Shown: piece by piece, positions 41,859-50,500 of the stretch
Position numbering within the stretch: the first letter of the stretch is position 1
Layout: each line of letters starts with the position of its first letter
NCBI GenBank assembly: GCA_963714035.1
Contig: OY970224.1
Location: 2,976,001-3,040,000, forward strand
DNA: 64,000 nucleotides
Source of the DNA: DATFVB01 sp963714035
Lineage (GTDB): Bacteria; Acidobacteriota; Thermoanaerobaculia; UBA5066; DATFVB01
Direction: 5' to 3'
Notes under the pieces: model-generated
The model's input: the letters and a program-made list of their open reading frames with translations, nothing else
Told to the model about the DNA's origin: nothing
Databases searched by the model: none
Translations under genes and position numbers: made by a program

Positions 41859-44800
41859 GCGACCGGGCGGCCGCCGCGTCGGCGCCCGAGATCGCCCCCC
41901 GGGGAAGCGCGGAGCCGTGTCCCCTTTCGTTTGCCCAGCAGAGGCTCTGGTTCCTCGCCCAGCTCGAGCCGGGAGGCCTGTACAACGTCGGCGAGGCCCT
42001 GCGCCTCGAAGGCCCGCTCGACATGGCGGCGCTGTCGCGCGCCCTCGACACGATCGTCGCCCGCCACGAAGCCCTTCGGACGACGTACCGTTCCGTCGAC
42101 GGCGAGCCGATGCAGATCGTCGATTCGCCCGCGCCGGTCTCCTGCCCGCTCGTCGATCTCGCCGGCGCCGATGCCGACGAGGTGCGGCGCCGCGTGGAGG
42201 AGGAAGTCGGCCGCCCCTTCGACCTCTCGCGGGACCCGATGCTCCGGGCGCTCCTGATCCGCGAATCGGCGGCCTCTCACGTGCTCGTCCTGTCGATGCA
42301 CCACATCGCGACGGACGGTTGGTCGGTGACGATCCTCTTCCGCGAGCTCTCCGCGCTGTACAACGCGTTCCGGCGCGGGGCCGCCCCCGCCCTGCCGGAC
42401 GTTCGGATCGGGTACGCCGATTTCGCGGTGTGGCAGCGCCGGAAGCTCTCGGGGCGCGCCCTCGACGCCGAGCTCGGATACTGGAAGCGCGAGCTCGCGG
42501 ACGCTCCTCCGGTTCTCGACCTCCCGGCCGATCGCGCGCGCGCGGCGGTCGCCGCGTGGCGGGGCGCGACGCACGGCGTCACGCTCCCGGCGGAGCTCGC
42601 GGCGTCGCTGCGTCTCCTCGGGCGCCGGGAACGGACGACCCTCTTCATGACTCTCCTCGCCGCGTTCCAGACGCTCCTCCACCGCTACTCCGGGCAGGAG
42701 GACGTGCTCGTGGGAACGCCGATCGCGAACCGGCAGTCCGTCGAGACCGAGGGACTCATCGGCTTCTTCGCGAACACGCTCGTCCTGCGCGGCCGATTCG
42801 ACGGCGACCCGACGTTCCGCGAGCTCCTCGGACGCGTCCGCGAGACGGCGCTCGGGGCGTTCGACCACCAGGACCTGCCGTTCGAGCGGCTCGTCGAAGA
42901 GCTGAGGCCGGAGCGCGGCGCCCACAATCCGCTCTTCCAGGCGATGTTCATCCTGCAGAACGCTCCGCGGGAGGCTCCGCGGCTGGACGAGATCCGCGCC
43001 TCGACGATCGACGTCACGCCGCGACTCGCGAAGTTCGATCTCGCGCTCTACGCGTCCGAGGGAACGGGCGGCGTCCGGATGAGCTGGGAGTACAACACCG
43101 GGCTGTTCGAGGCCGCCCGGATCCGCCGGATGGCGCGCCATTTCGAGACGCTCCTCGGCGCGATCGTCGCGGACCCCTCCCGCCGCGTCTCGGAGCTGCC
43201 GATCATGGACGAGGAGGAGCGCCGGACGGTCGTCGTCGAGTGGAACCGGACCGAGGCGGAGTATCCGAGGGTCCCCGTCCCGGCGCTCTTCGAAGAGCAG
43301 GCGGCGCGCCGCCCGGAGGCTACCGCCATCGACTCGCGCGGCGGCCGGTGGACGTACGACGAGCTGAATCGGGCGGCAAACCGCATCGCGCACGCGCTGC
43401 GCGCGAGCGGTGTCCGCGCGGGCGCGCGGGTGGGCGTCGCGCTCGAGCGCTCGCCGGAAGCGGTCGCCGCGATCCTGGGCATCCTGAAGGCGGGCGGCGC
43501 GTACGTTCCGCTCGACCCCGAATATCCGGACGAGCGCCTGGCGTGGATGCGCGACGACGCCGCGCTTTCGGCGCTCGTCGCCGACGCCTCGCCCGCGGAC
43601 GCGGGGATCCCGGTGATCTCTCTCCGCCACGACCGCGAGGCGCTCGCGCGCCAGCCGGACCGCAACCCGCAGCCGGAAGGAGACGCGGAGGGTCTCGCCT
43701 GCCTGATGTACACGTCGGGCTCGACCGGCACGCCGAAGGGCGTCGCCGTGCCGCACCGCGGAATCGTCCGCCTCGTTCGGGGCGCCCGCTACGCCGACTT
43801 CTCGGAGCGGCACGCGTTCCTGCACGCGTCCTCGCTCTCCTTCGACGCGAGCACGTTCGAGATCTGGGGAGCGCTCGCCAACGGGGGCCGCCTCGTCGTC
43901 GCGGATCCGGGAACGCCCACGCTCGCCGAGCTGGAAGAGACGATTCGGCGATTCGGCGTCACGACGGCGTGGCTCACGGCCGGCCTCTTCCAGCTGATCG
44001 CCGACGAACGCCCGACGCTTCTCGGGCCGCTCGAGCAGCTGTTCGCGGGAGGGGACGTTCTCTCGCCTCCGCACGTCGCGCGCGTGCTCGCGCGGTTTCC
44101 CGCCCTGCGAATCGTGAACGGCTACGGGCCGACCGAAGGGACGACGTTCACCTGCTGCCACCAGATATCGCCGAAGGACGCGGCGGCGGGGCCGATCCCG
44201 ATCGGGCGGCCGATCGCGAATACGCGGGTGTACGTTCTGGACCGCGGAGGGGAGCCGGCTCCGATCGGCGTTCCGGGCGAGCTCTACGCCGGAGGGGACG
44301 GCGTCGCGCTCGGATACTGGGAGAGGCCGGAGCTCACTTCGAAGCATTTCGTTCCCGACCCGTTCTCGGCCGAGCCCGGCGCGCGCCTGTTCCGGACGGG
44401 GGATCGCGTCCGCTGGCGAGAGGACGGCATCGTCGAATTCCTGGGCCGCCGGGACGCGCAGATCAAGGTGAGGGGATTTCGCGTGGAGCCGGGCGAGGTC
44501 GAACGAGCGCTCGAGGAGCATCCCGACGTGCGCGAGGCCGTCGTCGAATCCCGGCGCGACGCGCGCGGCGACCGCACGCTCGTCGCCTGGATCGTCTCCG
44601 CCGAAGGGCGGCGCGTTTCCCCGGAAGACGTCCGGAGGTGGACCGCCGGCCGCGTTCCGGGCCATCTCGTGCCGTCGCTCTTCGTCCCGATCGACGCCCT
44701 CCCGCTGACCGCCCAGGGAAAGATCGACCGCCGGGCGCTCCCCGAACCCGCCGCCGGGCGGGAGGAAGAGATCGTCTCTCCCCACGACGGGATCGAGCTC

Positions 44801-45898
44801 GCTCTCGCCCGGATCTGGAAGGACGTGCTGGGAATCCGCTCCGTATCGGTGCGGCACAACTTTTTCGCGCTCGGGGGGCACTCGCTGCTGGCGGTGCGGC
44901 TCTTCGCGCGAATCGAGAACGTCCTCGGGCGGCGGCTTCCCCTCGCGACGCTGTTCCAGGCCCCGACGATCGAGCAGCTGGCGTCCGTCATGCGCGAGGA
45001 AGGCTGGTCCGCTCCCTGGTCGTCGCTCGTCGTCATCCAGGGGGGCGGATCGCGGCCGCCGTTCTTCTGCGTGCCGGGGGTCGGGGGAAACGTCGTCGGC
45101 TTCCACATGCTCGCGCGGCATCTCGGCGCCGATCAACCGGTCTACGGCCTGCAGGCGCGCGGGCTCGACGGTGTCGCGCCTCCCGACACGTCGGTCGAGC
45201 GAATGGCGACCCATTACCTGGAGCAGATGAAGGCGGTCGTTCCCCGCGGGCCGTATTACCTCGGAGGCGCGTCCTTCGGGGGGAAGGTCGCGTACGAAAT
45301 GGCGCGGCGCCTGGAATCCGAAGGGGAAAGGGTCGCGCTCCTCGCGCTCTTCGATACGTTCGCCCCGGGGGCGGGATCCGGCGCCCCGCTTCCGGTCCTC
45401 CTGCGACACGGCCTGGAGCGGTTCTTCTCGCGCGTCGACTTCCACATGGAGAACCTCCTCCTCCAGAAGCAGCGGGGCGAGTACATCCGGAAAAAGGCCC
45501 GGACCGTGCGGCGGCGCATCCGCAGCCGTCTCTGGCAGCTCGCGTACCGTCTCTTCGACGAGCGCTCCCGCGCGATGCCGCGGACGCTCCGAAGCGTGCG
45601 GGAAGCGGGCTATCTCGCCAACCGCCGCTACGTCGCCGGTCCCTACGGCGGCACGGTGACGCTCTTCCGCGCGGCGGTCCGATCCGTCGCGGACGCGACG
45701 GGCCGCGACATGGGATGGGGAAGGCTCGCGCGAGGCGGCGTCGAGGTCCACCACGTCGCGGGAGACCACGAGAACATGCTCGTCGAGCCGCACGTCCGCG
45801 TGCTCGCGCGCGAGCTGCGCGCCGCTATCGACGATGGCGCGGCCGCGGAAGAGCGAGCCCCGGCGGCCAGCGCCGAACGTCGGGAGGCGGCGGTCTGA
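41855..45898 (+). CDS. NRPS module C-A-PCP-TE, valine-type code
   Basis: A 1347-residue complete terminal module, GTG start. Condensation domain: LSFAQQRLWFLAQLEPG and active-site HHIATDG (His149-His150-Asp154). Adenylation domain: MYTSGSTGTPKGV, NGYGPTEGT, FRTGDRVRW, GRRDAQIKVRGFR; the code D-A-F-W-F-G-G-T-F-K matches the valine code DAFWIGGTFK at nine of ten positions. Carrier Ser1010 in LGGHSL. Thioesterase with Ser1140 in GGASFGG and HHVAGDHENM. The TE is clearly a paralogue of the one on the preceding protein (shared PWSSLV and DQPVYGLQA segments), so the cluster has two product-releasing domains. The stop shares its last base with the PPTase ATG. Confidence 0.94.
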   Translation: MSDRAAAASAPEIAPRGSAEPCPLSFAQQRLWFLAQLEPGGLYNVGEALRLEGPLDMAALSRALDTIVARHEALRTTYRSVDGEPMQIVDSPAPVSCPLVDLAGADADEVRRRVEEEVGRPFDLSRDPMLRALLIRESAASHVLVLSMHHIATDGWSVTILFRELSALYNAFRRGAAPALPDVRIGYADFAVWQRRKLSGRALDAELGYWKRELADAPPVLDLPADRARAAVAAWRGATHGVTLPAELAASLRLLGRRERTTLFMTLLAAFQTLLHRYSGQEDVLVGTPIANRQSVETEGLIGFFANTLVLRGRFDGDPTFRELLGRVRETALGAFDHQDLPFERLVEELRPERGAHNPLFQAMFILQNAPREAPRLDEIRASTIDVTPRLAKFDLALYASEGTGGVRMSWEYNTGLFEAARIRRMARHFETLLGAIVADPSRRVSELPIMDEEERRTVVVEWNRTEAEYPRVPVPALFEEQAARRPEATAIDSRGGRWTYDELNRAANRIAHALRASGVRAGARVGVALERSPEAVAAILGILKAGGAYVPLDPEYPDERLAWMRDDAALSALVADASPADAGIPVISLRHDREALARQPDRNPQPEGDAEGLACLMYTSGSTGTPKGVAVPHRGIVRLVRGARYADFSERHAFLHASSLSFDASTFEIWGALANGGRLVVADPGTPTLAELEETIRRFGVTTAWLTAGLFQLIADERPTLLGPLEQLFAGGDVLSPPHVARVLARFPALRIVNGYGPTEGTTFTCCHQISPKDAAAGPIPIGRPIANTRVYVLDRGGEPAPIGVPGELYAGGDGVALGYWERPELTSKHFVPDPFSAEPGARLFRTGDRVRWREDGIVEFLGRRDAQIKVRGFRVEPGEVERALEEHPDVREAVVESRRDARGDRTLVAWIVSAEGRRVSPEDVRRWTAGRVPGHLVPSLFVPIDALPLTAQGKIDRRALPEPAAGREEEIVSPHDGIELALARIWKDVLGIRSVSVRHNFFALGGHSLLAVRLFARIENVLGRRLPLATLFQAPTIEQLASVMREEGWSAPWSSLVVIQGGGSRPPFFCVPGVGGNVVGFHMLARHLGADQPVYGLQARGLDGVAPPDTSVERMATHYLEQMKAVVPRGPYYLGGASFGGKVAYEMARRLESEGERVALLALFDTFAPGAGSGAPLPVLLRHGLERFFSRVDFHMENLLLQKQRGEYIRKKARTVRRRIRSRLWQLAYRLFDERSRAMPRTLRSVREAGYLANRRYVAGPYGGTVTLFRAAVRSVADATGRDMGWGRLARGGVEVHHVAGDHENMLVEPHVRVLARELRAAIDDGAAAEERAPAASAERREAAV

Positions 45899-46644
45899 TG
45901 GTTTTCCCGTCGGCAGACCTCCAGCCCGCTTTCACGTCGACGCCGCTCGCCCTTCCACCGGGCGAAGTGCACGTGTGGTGGTGCGACGCGCGGCGCGATC
46001 CCGCCGGCGAGTCCGGCGCCGGAACCGATCTGCTCGACGCCGCCGAGCGTCGTCGGGCGGAGTCGTTCCGCTTTCCGGAAGATCGCCGGCGGTGGGCGGC
46101 GGGAAGGAGCACGTTGCGCGCGCTGGCCGCGCGGTATCTCGACGCCGATCCGCGCGAGCTGCGTTTCGAATACGGACCCGCCGGAAAGCCGCGTCTTCCG
46201 GACGCCGACCTTCGGTTCAACCTCTCGCGCTCGGGGGACGCGATTTTCCTGGCTTTTTCCGCCGGCCCGGAGATCGGCGTGGACGTCGAGCGGGTCGTCG
46301 CGGGCTTCGACCGGGAAGGGATCGCGGGCAGGTTTCTTGCTCCCGGGGAAGTCGCGTCTTTGGCGGCCCTGCCCGAAGGCACCCGTTCCGAGGCATTTTT
46401 TCGTTGCTGGACCGCAAAGGAGGCCTATCTGAAAGGACGCGGCGATGGACTCGGTTACCCGCTCGAGGCGTTCGAAGTTCCGGTCGCGGCGCAAGAGCCG
46501 CGGCGGCTCCTCGCGCATCGCGAGCGCGCCGAACTCGGCCGCTGGTGGCTCCTTCCGATGACGCCGGCGGCGGGCTACGTCTCGACGATCGCGATCGAGG
46601 GAGGCCTCCCCAGGGTACGGCGGTTCGACGGAGGGGGCGCGTGA
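45898..46644 (+). CDS. Sfp-type 4'-phosphopantetheinyl transferase
   Basis: A 248-residue enzyme that adds the phosphopantetheine arm of CoA to carrier-protein serines. Family motifs: FNLSRSGDAIFLAFS, then GVDVERV (Mg-binding Asp and Glu) and FFRCWTAKEAYLKGRGDGL (W-KEA-K). Length is typical of the Sfp class. Directly following the NRPS genes with a 1-nt overlap, it should activate the four carrier domains here. Its presence argues that the NRPS is functional and self-sufficient. Confidence 0.95.
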   Translation: MVFPSADLQPAFTSTPLALPPGEVHVWWCDARRDPAGESGAGTDLLDAAERRRAESFRFPEDRRRWAAGRSTLRALAARYLDADPRELRFEYGPAGKPRLPDADLRFNLSRSGDAIFLAFSAGPEIGVDVERVVAGFDREGIAGRFLAPGEVASLAALPEGTRSEAFFRCWTAKEAYLKGRGDGLGYPLEAFEVPVAAQEPRRLLAHRERAELGRWWLLPMTPAAGYVSTIAIEGGLPRVRRFDGGGA

Positions 46645-47504
46645 GCGCGGCCGCGCCGGCCGCCGACCGTCCGATCTTCGTCATCCGTCCGTCGCGGGGC
46701 TGGATGTCGCTCGGCCTCTCCGAGGTCTGGGACTACCGGGAGCTGCTCTATTTTCTCGTCTGGCGCGACATCAAGGTCCGCTACAAGCAGACGGCGCTCG
46801 GCGCCGCGTGGGCCGTCCTCCAGCCGCTCATGACGATGATCGTGTTCACCGTCTTCTTCGGCAAGCTCGCCAACGTGGGTTCGGACGGTCTCCCGTATCC
46901 GATCTTCTCCTATGCGGGCCTGCTGCCCTGGACGTTCTTCGCGCAGGGACTGTCGATGTCGTCCGACAGTCTCGTCGGGCAATCGGCGCTCATCAAGCGC
47001 GTCTATTTCCCGCGGCTCGTGATCCCGGCCTCGTCGGTGCTCGCGGGGACCGTCGATTTCTCGATCGCGTTCGTGATCCTGCTCGGCATGATGGTCGGCT
47101 ACCACGTCCATCCGTCGTCGGGGATCGTGTTCTTCCCGCTCTTCCTGCTCCTCGCGCTCGCGACCTCGCTCGGCGTCGGAGTCTGGCTCTCGGCCCTCAA
47201 CGTCGAGTACCGGGACGTCAAGTACGTCGTGCCGTTCGTCGTCCAGATCTGGCTCTTCGTCACGCCGGTCATCTACCCGTCCGCGAAGGTGACGAAATGG
47301 CTCGCTTCGCACGGACTGCCAGGATGGCTCTACGGCCTGAATCCCATGACGGGCGTCGTCGAAGGGTTCCGCTGGGCGCTCCTCGGCGTCGGCGCGCGTC
47401 CCGGGCCGGTCGTCGCGGCGAGCGCGGCGATGTCGCTCGGCATGCTCGTCGCGGGCGCCTACTACTTCCGGCGCATGGAGAGGACGTTCGCCGATGTGGT
47501 CTGA
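46641..47504 (+). CDS. wzm: Polysaccharide ABC exporter permease (Wzm/TagG/KpsM type)
   Basis: A 287-residue ABC-2 permease starting with GTG inside the PPTase stop. LYFLVWRDIKVRYKQTALGAAWAVLQPL is the typical amphipathic entry before helix 1. Six membrane helices follow, and NVEYRDVKYVVPFVVQIWLFVTPVIYP is diagnostic of O-antigen/teichoic acid exporters. Its ATPase partner (Wzt, 50497) is separated by three nonulosonate genes. It moves lipid-linked glycan across the inner membrane. Confidence 0.93.
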   Translation: MSAAAPAADRPIFVIRPSRGWMSLGLSEVWDYRELLYFLVWRDIKVRYKQTALGAAWAVLQPLMTMIVFTVFFGKLANVGSDGLPYPIFSYAGLLPWTFFAQGLSMSSDSLVGQSALIKRVYFPRLVIPASSVLAGTVDFSIAFVILLGMMVGYHVHPSSGIVFFPLFLLLALATSLGVGVWLSALNVEYRDVKYVVPFVVQIWLFVTPVIYPSAKVTKWLASHGLPGWLYGLNPMTGVVEGFRWALLGVGARPGPVVAASAAMSLGMLVAGAYYFRRMERTFADVV

Positions 47505-48567
47505 AGGGAAGCCCTTCCGCGACGCTCTTCCGGAGCGGGGCCGGTCTCCGAAGGGAGACGGGTGCGTCGTCATCGCCGAGGTGGCGCAGGCGCACGACGG
47601 CAGCCTCGGCACGGCGCACGCGTTCATCGACGCGATCGCCGAAGCGGGCGCCGACGCGGTCAAGTTCCAGACGCACATTGCGGCGGCCGAGAGCACGCCC
47701 GCCGAGCCGTGGCGGGTCCGATTCTCGCCGCAGGACGCGACCCGGTACGACTACTGGAAACGGATGGAGTTCTCCGAGGACGCCTGGCGCGGTCTGCGCG
47801 CGCACGCCGAGGAAAGGGGGCTCTGGTTCCTGAGCTCGCCGTTCTCGCGCGAGGCGGTGGACCTTCTCGAGCGCGTCGGGGTGGCCGCCTGGAAGGTCGC
47901 GTCGGGAGAAACCGGGAGCGGCGACCTGCTCGACGCGATTCTCGCCACGGGCCGGCCCGTCATCCTTTCGACGGGAATGAGCGGCTGGGAGGAGATCGAC
48001 GCCGCGGTCGCGCGCGTGCGGGGACGTTCGGTTCCGCTCGCGATCCTCCAGTGCACGTCCGCCTATCCGTGCCCCGCCGAGAAGGTCGGCGTGAACGTGC
48101 TCGATCTGTACCGGCGGCGCTACGGAGCTCCGGTCGGGCTCTCCGATCATTCGGGAAAGATCTTTCCGGGGCTCGCCGCGGCGACCCTCGGCGCGGACGT
48201 CGTCGAAGTCCACGTCGCCTTCTCGCGGCGGATGTTCGGCCCCGACGTGCCCGTCTCGCTGCTCTTCGAGGAGCTCGCGCAGCTCGTCGAAGGAATCCGT
48301 TTCATCGAGCGGATGCGGGCCCATCCGGTGGACAAGGACGCCGCCGCCGGAGAAACGGCGCCGCTGCGGGGCCTCTTCACGAAAAGCGTCGTCGCGGGCC
48401 GCGACCTCGCGGCGGGGACCGTCCTCACGCGCGACGTGCTCGCGGTGAAGAAGCCCGGGAGCGGAATTCCGGCCGCGCGCCTTCCGGAGCTCGTGGGAGC
48501 GCGCCTCGTGCGCGACGTCCGCGTGGACGAGCTCCTCGCTCTGTCGGACGTGGAGGCCGCGCGGTGA
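47494..48567 (+). CDS. neuB: NeuB-family nonulosonic acid synthase with SAF domain
   Basis: A 357-residue TIM-barrel synthase. It opens VVIAEVAQAHDGSLGTAHAF, then GADAVKFQTH, LSSPFSREAVDLLERVG, KVASGETGSGDLL, LSTGMSGWEEID, LQCTSAYPCPAEKVG and GLSDHSG. The C-terminal antifreeze-like SAF domain (from about residue 290: SVVAGRDLAAGTVLTRDVLAVKKPGSGI) caps the active site. The family condenses phosphoenolpyruvate with ManNAc or a 6-deoxy analogue to give sialic, legionaminic or pseudaminic acid; which one cannot be decided here because no PseB/C or LegB/C genes are in view. It overlaps wzm by 11 nt. Confidence 0.92.
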   Translation: MWSEGKPFRDALPERGRSPKGDGCVVIAEVAQAHDGSLGTAHAFIDAIAEAGADAVKFQTHIAAAESTPAEPWRVRFSPQDATRYDYWKRMEFSEDAWRGLRAHAEERGLWFLSSPFSREAVDLLERVGVAAWKVASGETGSGDLLDAILATGRPVILSTGMSGWEEIDAAVARVRGRSVPLAILQCTSAYPCPAEKVGVNVLDLYRRRYGAPVGLSDHSGKIFPGLAAATLGADVVEVHVAFSRRMFGPDVPVSLLFEELAQLVEGIRFIERMRAHPVDKDAAAGETAPLRGLFTKSVVAGRDLAAGTVLTRDVLAVKKPGSGIPAARLPELVGARLVRDVRVDELLALSDVEAAR

Positions 48568-49796
48568 GCGCGCCGGAGAAGAGCGCGGTGAGCCTCGCGG
48601 AGGAAATGGCGGCGAGCCCGCTCGCTTCCGGAAACGGCCGGCGCCGCCGCGTCTGCGTCGCCGTCACGGCCCGCCCGAGCTACAGTCGGATCAAGAGCGC
48701 CATCCGCGCGATCCAGGAGCACCCGGGGCTGGAGCTCCAGCTCGTCGTCGGCGCCTCCGCGCTCCTCGATCGGTACGGGTCGGCCGTGCGGCAGATCGAG
48801 GAGGACGGGTTCCCGATCTCCGCGCGCGTCTACATGGTGCTCGAGGGAGAGAACCTGGCGGCGATGGCGAAGACGACGGGGCTCGGGCTCCTCGAGCTCG
48901 CGACCGTCTTCGACAACCTGAAGCCCGACGTCGTCGTGACCGTCGCCGACCGCTACGAAACGCTCGCGACGGCCGTCGCCGCCTCCTACATGAACATCCC
49001 GGTCGCCCACGTGCAGGGAGGAGAGATCACCGGCTCGATCGACGAGAAGGTGCGCCACGCGGTGACGAAGCTCTCGAACCTTCATTTCGTCTCGACGCGT
49101 CCCGCCGCCGATCGCGTGCTCCGGATGGGAGAGTCGCCCGAGTCCGTCTTCGTGACCGGCTGCCCTTCGATCGACGTCGCCGCCGAGGTCGCCGCGGACC
49201 CGGCGATCCGATTCGATCCCGTCGCGAAGTACGGCGGCGTGGGCGCGGACATCGACCTCTCGGGGGAGTACATCGTCGTCCTCCAGCATCCGGTCACGAC
49301 CGAGTACGCGGAGGCCCGCGAGCACGCGACCGAAACGCTCCACGCGATCCGTACCCTGGGGCTCCCGACGCTCTGGTTCTGGCCGAACGTCGACGCGGGC
49401 TCCGACGGCACGTCCAACGCCATTCGGTCCTTCCGCGAGACGGAGAAGCCCCGGAACATCCGGTTCTTCAAGAACATGTCTCCCTCCGACTTTCTCCGCG
49501 TCGTGCGCGCGAGCCGCTGCCTCGTCGGCAACTCGAGTGTGGGCATCCGGGAGTGCGCATTCCTCGGCGTCCCGGTCGTCAACGTCGGCTCGCGGCAGGG
49601 CGGGAGGGACCGCGGGAGGAACGTCGTCGACGTGGGGTATTCCTGCCGGGAGATCGTCGCCGCCGTCCGAGGGCAGGTCGAGCACGGTCCGTACGCGTCG
49701 GACGACGTCTACGGCAACGGCGGAGCGGGTCGGGCGATCGCCGGCCTGCTGTCGGAGCGTCCGCTCACGATCGAGAAGCGGCTCGCGTACGCATGA
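48564..49796 (+). CDS. neuC: UDP-N-acetylglucosamine 2-epimerase (hydrolysing), NeuC/LegG type
   Basis: A 410-residue enzyme starting with GTG in the neuB stop; in-frame ATG 48606 is an alternative since the first 25 residues are poorly conserved. Motifs of the hydrolysing epimerase family are VAVTARPSYSRIKSAI, VTVADRYETLATAVAAS, VAHVQGGEITGSIDEKVRHAVTKLS, VTGCPSID and CLVGNSSVGIRECAFLGVPVVN. It releases ManNAc (or a bacillosamine-derived analogue) from the UDP-sugar as substrate for NeuB. Position between neuB and neuA completes the route. Confidence 0.92.
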   Translation: MSAPEKSAVSLAEEMAASPLASGNGRRRRVCVAVTARPSYSRIKSAIRAIQEHPGLELQLVVGASALLDRYGSAVRQIEEDGFPISARVYMVLEGENLAAMAKTTGLGLLELATVFDNLKPDVVVTVADRYETLATAVAASYMNIPVAHVQGGEITGSIDEKVRHAVTKLSNLHFVSTRPAADRVLRMGESPESVFVTGCPSIDVAAEVAADPAIRFDPVAKYGGVGADIDLSGEYIVVLQHPVTTEYAEAREHATETLHAIRTLGLPTLWFWPNVDAGSDGTSNAIRSFRETEKPRNIRFFKNMSPSDFLRVVRASRCLVGNSSVGIRECAFLGVPVVNVGSRQGGRDRGRNVVDVGYSCREIVAAVRGQVEHGPYASDDVYGNGGAGRAIAGLLSERPLTIEKRLAYA

Positions 49797-50500
49797 AGAC
49801 GCTCGGCCTCGTGCCCGCCCGCGGCGGGTCGAAAGGCATTCCGCGCAAGAACATCCGGCCGCTCGCCGGCCGGCCGCTCCTCGACTACACCGCGCGCGCG
49901 GCCCTCCGGGCCGCATCTCTCGCGAAGGTCGTGCTGTCGACCGACGACGAGGCGATCGCGGAAGCGGGGCGGGCGGCGGGCCTCGCGGTGCCCTTCCTCC
50001 GGCCTCCGGAGCTCGCGGAGGACGACACGGCCACGCTCCCGGTCGTGCAGCACGCGCTCCGCTGGCTCGCCCGGCACGGCGACGAATACGACGCCGTCTG
50101 TCTCCTCCAGCCGACCTCGCCGTTCCGCCGCGTCGAGACGATCGACGCGTGCGTCGCGCTCCTCGAGCGTTCGGGCGCGGACTCGGTCGTCTCGGTCGTG
50201 CCCGTTCCGCCCGAGCACAATCCGCACTGGGTCTATTTCCGTTCGGCCGACGGGGCGCTGACGCTCGCGACCGGGGAGACGGCGCCGATCCCCCGCCGTC
50301 AGGCGCTCCCGGCCGCGTACTGCCGCGACGGTTCCGTCTACGTCGCGCGGACGGCAATCGTGCTCGAGCGCGGAACGCTCTACGGCGACCGGGTCGCCGG
50401 CTTCGTTTCCGAAGAGGAGGACGTCGTGAATCTCGACGAGATGGAAGACTGGCGCCGCGCCGAGACGCTCGTCGCCGCGCGCGGGGGGAGCCTCCGATGA
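49793..50500 (+). CDS. neuA: CMP-nonulosonate cytidylyltransferase (NeuA type)
   Basis: A 235-residue nucleotidyltransferase. LVPARGGSKGIPRKNIRPLAG is the CTP-binding signature; STDDEAIAEAG, LLQPTSPFRRVETID and NPHWVY follow; the metal-binding Asp is in YCRDGSVY. It makes the CMP-activated sugar used by a transferase of the cluster. It overlaps neuC and wzt by 4 nt each (ATGA). Short single-domain form, without the C-terminal extension of E. coli NeuA. Confidence 0.92.
   Translation: MKTLGLVPARGGSKGIPRKNIRPLAGRPLLDYTARAALRAASLAKVVLSTDDEAIAEAGRAAGLAVPFLRPPELAEDDTATLPVVQHALRWLARHGDEYDAVCLLQPTSPFRRVETIDACVALLERSGADSVVSVVPVPPEHNPHWVYFRSADGALTLATGETAPIPRRQALPAAYCRDGSVYVARTAIVLERGTLYGDRVAGFVSEEEDVVNLDEMEDWRRAETLVAARGGSLR

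Noticed and set aside
41735..45793. A 1352-codon minus-strand open frame opposite the last NRPS protein
   Set aside because: Same reason: low-complexity charged sequence, no start signal and no motif, while the plus strand has intact C, A, PCP and TE domains.
32072..46644. An MbtH-like protein, epimerisation domain or PKS module within the NRPS block
   Set aside because: I looked for the small MbtH pattern, E-domain motifs and ketosynthase motifs between and inside the genes and found none.
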